Positions 62,509 through 64,000 of a stretch of DNA of 64,000 nt are shown here, piece by piece; the first letter of the stretch is position 1; every line of letters begins with the position of its first letter. The notes beneath the pieces are model-generated. The model saw nothing but the letters and a program-made list of their open reading frames with translations, was not told the DNA's origin and searched no databases. The position numbers and the translations under genes were made by a program. The stretch is from Canibacter oris (lineage in GTDB: Bacteria; Actinomycetota; Actinomycetes; Actinomycetales; Microbacteriaceae), in NCBI RefSeq assembly GCF_014197205.1, contig NZ_JACIFD010000008.1, positions 32,414-96,413 on the forward strand, read 5' to 3'.

Positions 62509-64000
62509 ATGACCCAAAAAATCTACACTCATGAGCGGTTCTACCGGTTACAGGATGCGCAGCCGCTGGCTGGTGCGATCCTCACCGAGCACGGCAGAAT
62601 TAAACACATCGGGTCGCTGCAGCAGGTATTAGAGGTGGCGGATCCGGATGCCACGCAGATTGCATTGCCTGGCGCCGCGGTGCTGCCGGTGTTTCATGAC
62701 GCTCATATTCACACCGGGCTGATGGCGCTAGAAAAACTGGCGCCAGATCTCGACGGCGCCACCAGTCTCGCCGAGGTGCTCACTCGACTGCGAGAGTTCG
62801 CCGCCGCGCACCCGGGCATCTCTTGGGTGCTGGGTGGCCGTTACGATGCCAATAAGTGGGAGTGTGGATCAGCCCCGCACCGCGCCCACCTGGACGAAAT
62901 TTTTGGTGACCGCCCGGTGGTTTTAACCACTGTTGACGTGCATGCGGGGTGGGCTAATTCCGCGGCGCTGGAGTTAGCACAGATTACCGCACTAACCCCA
63001 GACCCCAGCGGTGGCAAAATCGTGCGTGACGACTCCGGCGAGCCAACCGGTTTACTGTTGGAGTCCGCACTAACCCCGGTAACTGAGCTCGCCGAGGCTG
63101 CGCTAACCCAGCACCTGCCGGAACTGCTGCTGCAAGTGCAACAGGATCTACTCGCGGTCGGCATCGGGCACGTTACCGACATTGACGATGAAAAAGTTTT
63201 GCGGGCATACCGGCGGATGCGCGAGCAGCAGCGACTGCACCTCAGGGTACACAAGGCGGTGCGCGCCGAAGAAATCGATATTGCTATCACCGAGGGCCGC
63301 CACACCGGCGACGGTGATGACTGGATTACTGTGGGGCCTGTGAAGTTCTTTTCCGACGGCGCGCTCGGGCCACACACCGCGCACATGCACGAACCCTTCG
63401 CTGATGAGCCAGACAACTGTGGTATCGCGGTGACCGATGAGCAGACGCTGCGCCGCGAGATCCGCCGCGCAAACAGTGCTGGCCTCGCGGTGATGGTGCA
63501 CGCGATTGGCGATAAAGCCAACACCATTGCGCTTGATGTTTTGCAGTCGGTGCGCGACATTGCAGCAGAGTTCGGACTGCGCAACCGCATCGAACACGCG
63601 CAGCATATTAAGCCGGCTGACATCTCGCGATTTAAAACCCTTAATGTGATCGCTTCAATGCAGCCCTGCCACGCCACCAGCGACTATCCGCTGAGCGTGA
63701 ATCTGCTGGGCGCGCGAGACACCCTGCACTATCCGTGGCGGTCGCTCTTGGACGCTGGTGCGCATTTGGCTTTCGGCTCTGACGCCCCGGTGGAGCCAGC
63801 CAACCCCTTCTTCGAGGTGCACGCTGCGGTGACTCGGCAGCGCCGCGACGATCAGCCCCCTGGCGGGCGCGAACCGGAGCAGCGGCTGGACGTGCTAACC
63901 GCGCTGCAAACCATCACCGCGGGCCCCGCTTACGCCGCCGGCTTAGAAAACGATATGGGATCGTTAGCAGTCGGTAAATTTGCTGATTTCATCGCAGTTG
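62509..64000 (+). CDS. Amidohydrolase family protein (YtcJ-like), 3' end outside window
   Basis: About 497 residues seen, from the ATG at 62509 with AGGAGATG upstream; the end is cut by the window. Metal-binding HDAHIHTG (about residue 64) replaces the usual DxHxH form with Asp-Ala-His. VMVHAIGDKANTIAL (about 330) gives His/Asp ligands, RIEHAQHIKP (about 363) another His, and FGSDAPVEPANPF (about 423) the catalytic Asp. These fit amidohydrolase family 3, which hydrolyse amides, formamides or related bonds. Substrate unknown. The C-terminal strand VGKFADFIAV is that of the composite beta domain. Confidence 0.9.
   Translation, partial: MTQKIYTHERFYRLQDAQPLAGAILTEHGRIKHIGSLQQVLEVADPDATQIALPGAAVLPVFHDAHIHTGLMALEKLAPDLDGATSLAEVLTRLREFAAAHPGISWVLGGRYDANKWECGSAPHRAHLDEIFGDRPVVLTTVDVHAGWANSAALELAQITALTPDPSGGKIVRDDSGEPTGLLLESALTPVTELAEAALTQHLPELLLQVQQDLLAVGIGHVTDIDDEKVLRAYRRMREQQRLHLRVHKAVRAEEIDIAITEGRHTGDGDDWITVGPVKFFSDGALGPHTAHMHEPFADEPDNCGIAVTDEQTLRREIRRANSAGLAVMVHAIGDKANTIALDVLQSVRDIAAEFGLRNRIEHAQHIKPADISRFKTLNVIASMQPCHATSDYPLSVNLLGARDTLHYPWRSLLDAGAHLAFGSDAPVEPANPFFEVHAAVTRQRRDDQPPGGREPEQRLDVLTALQTITAGPAYAAGLENDMGSLAVGKFADFIAV

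Overview
The window comes from the chromosome of a moderately GC-rich actinobacterium. The gene order (ilvD-ilvB-ilvN-ilvC...serA; rel-secF-secD-yajC-ruvB-ruvA; era-corC-ybeY-phoH-HIT; rdgB/rph; lepB-rnhB), frequent GTG starts, LAxTG-type wall-sorting signals and a murL-murD2 pair all fit the Actinomycetia. A Microbacteriaceae-like host is my best guess, from recall of gene order and not from a search. No transposase, integrase, phage gene, CRISPR array or rRNA was seen.

Layout. 1-6.9 kb (minus strand): serA (cut by the window edge), two small membrane proteins, and the branched-chain amino acid genes ilvC, ilvN, ilvB, ilvD. 7-15 kb: a small membrane protein, nhaA, a GNAT protein, rpsD, an MFS transporter, rarA, a DUF349 protein and an AbiEi-like protein. 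15-22 kb (minus): rel, secF, secD, yajC, ruvB, ruvA, with no ruvC beside ruvA. 22-28.6 kb (minus): leuA behind a leucine-rich leader peptide and pseudoknot-capable RNA, then era, a CorC/HlyC-like protein, ybeY, phoH, a HIT protein and rdgB in a tightly overlapping run. 28.7-31.4 kb (plus): murL and murD2, which together make the D-glutamate form of the cell-wall precursor without a free D-glutamate pool. They lie between rdgB and rph. 31.5-33.7 kb (minus): rph, rnhB, lepB.

33.7-40 kb is accessory and visibly AT-richer. It holds a GNAT protein, a lactococcin-972-type bacteriocin locus (precursor, large membrane protein, ABC ATPase), a secreted surface protein broken by two frameshifts, a tRNA-Glu and a 39-residue cysteine-rich protein. 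40.2-43.6 kb is an ABC exporter with its two-component system, closed off by a tRNA-Gln. 44-48.5 kb carries an amino acid permease and a large wall-anchored protein that joins a haem-binding HtaA domain to leucine-rich repeats. 48.5-52 kb: nnr, ogt, and a divergent Lrp-type regulator/LysE exporter pair. 52-60 kb (minus): a Ppx/GppA phosphatase, and sbcD-sbcC-helicase overlapping as one operon. 60-64 kb: an Lrp-type regulator divergent from alanine dehydrogenase, a small unknown protein that may be leaderless, and an amidohydrolase cut by the window end.

Functional links: amino acid synthesis and its sensing (ilv, leuA leader, Lrp/LysE, Lrp/Ald), protein export (SecDF-YajC, LepB) feeding wall-anchored surface proteins, cell-wall precursor synthesis (MurL-MurD2), and DNA repair (RuvAB, RarA, SbcCD, Ogt). 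The least ordinary items are the bacteriocin locus with a two-cysteine peptide, the HtaA-LRR surface protein, the frameshifted surface protein, the murL-murD2 insertion and the leuA leader RNA.
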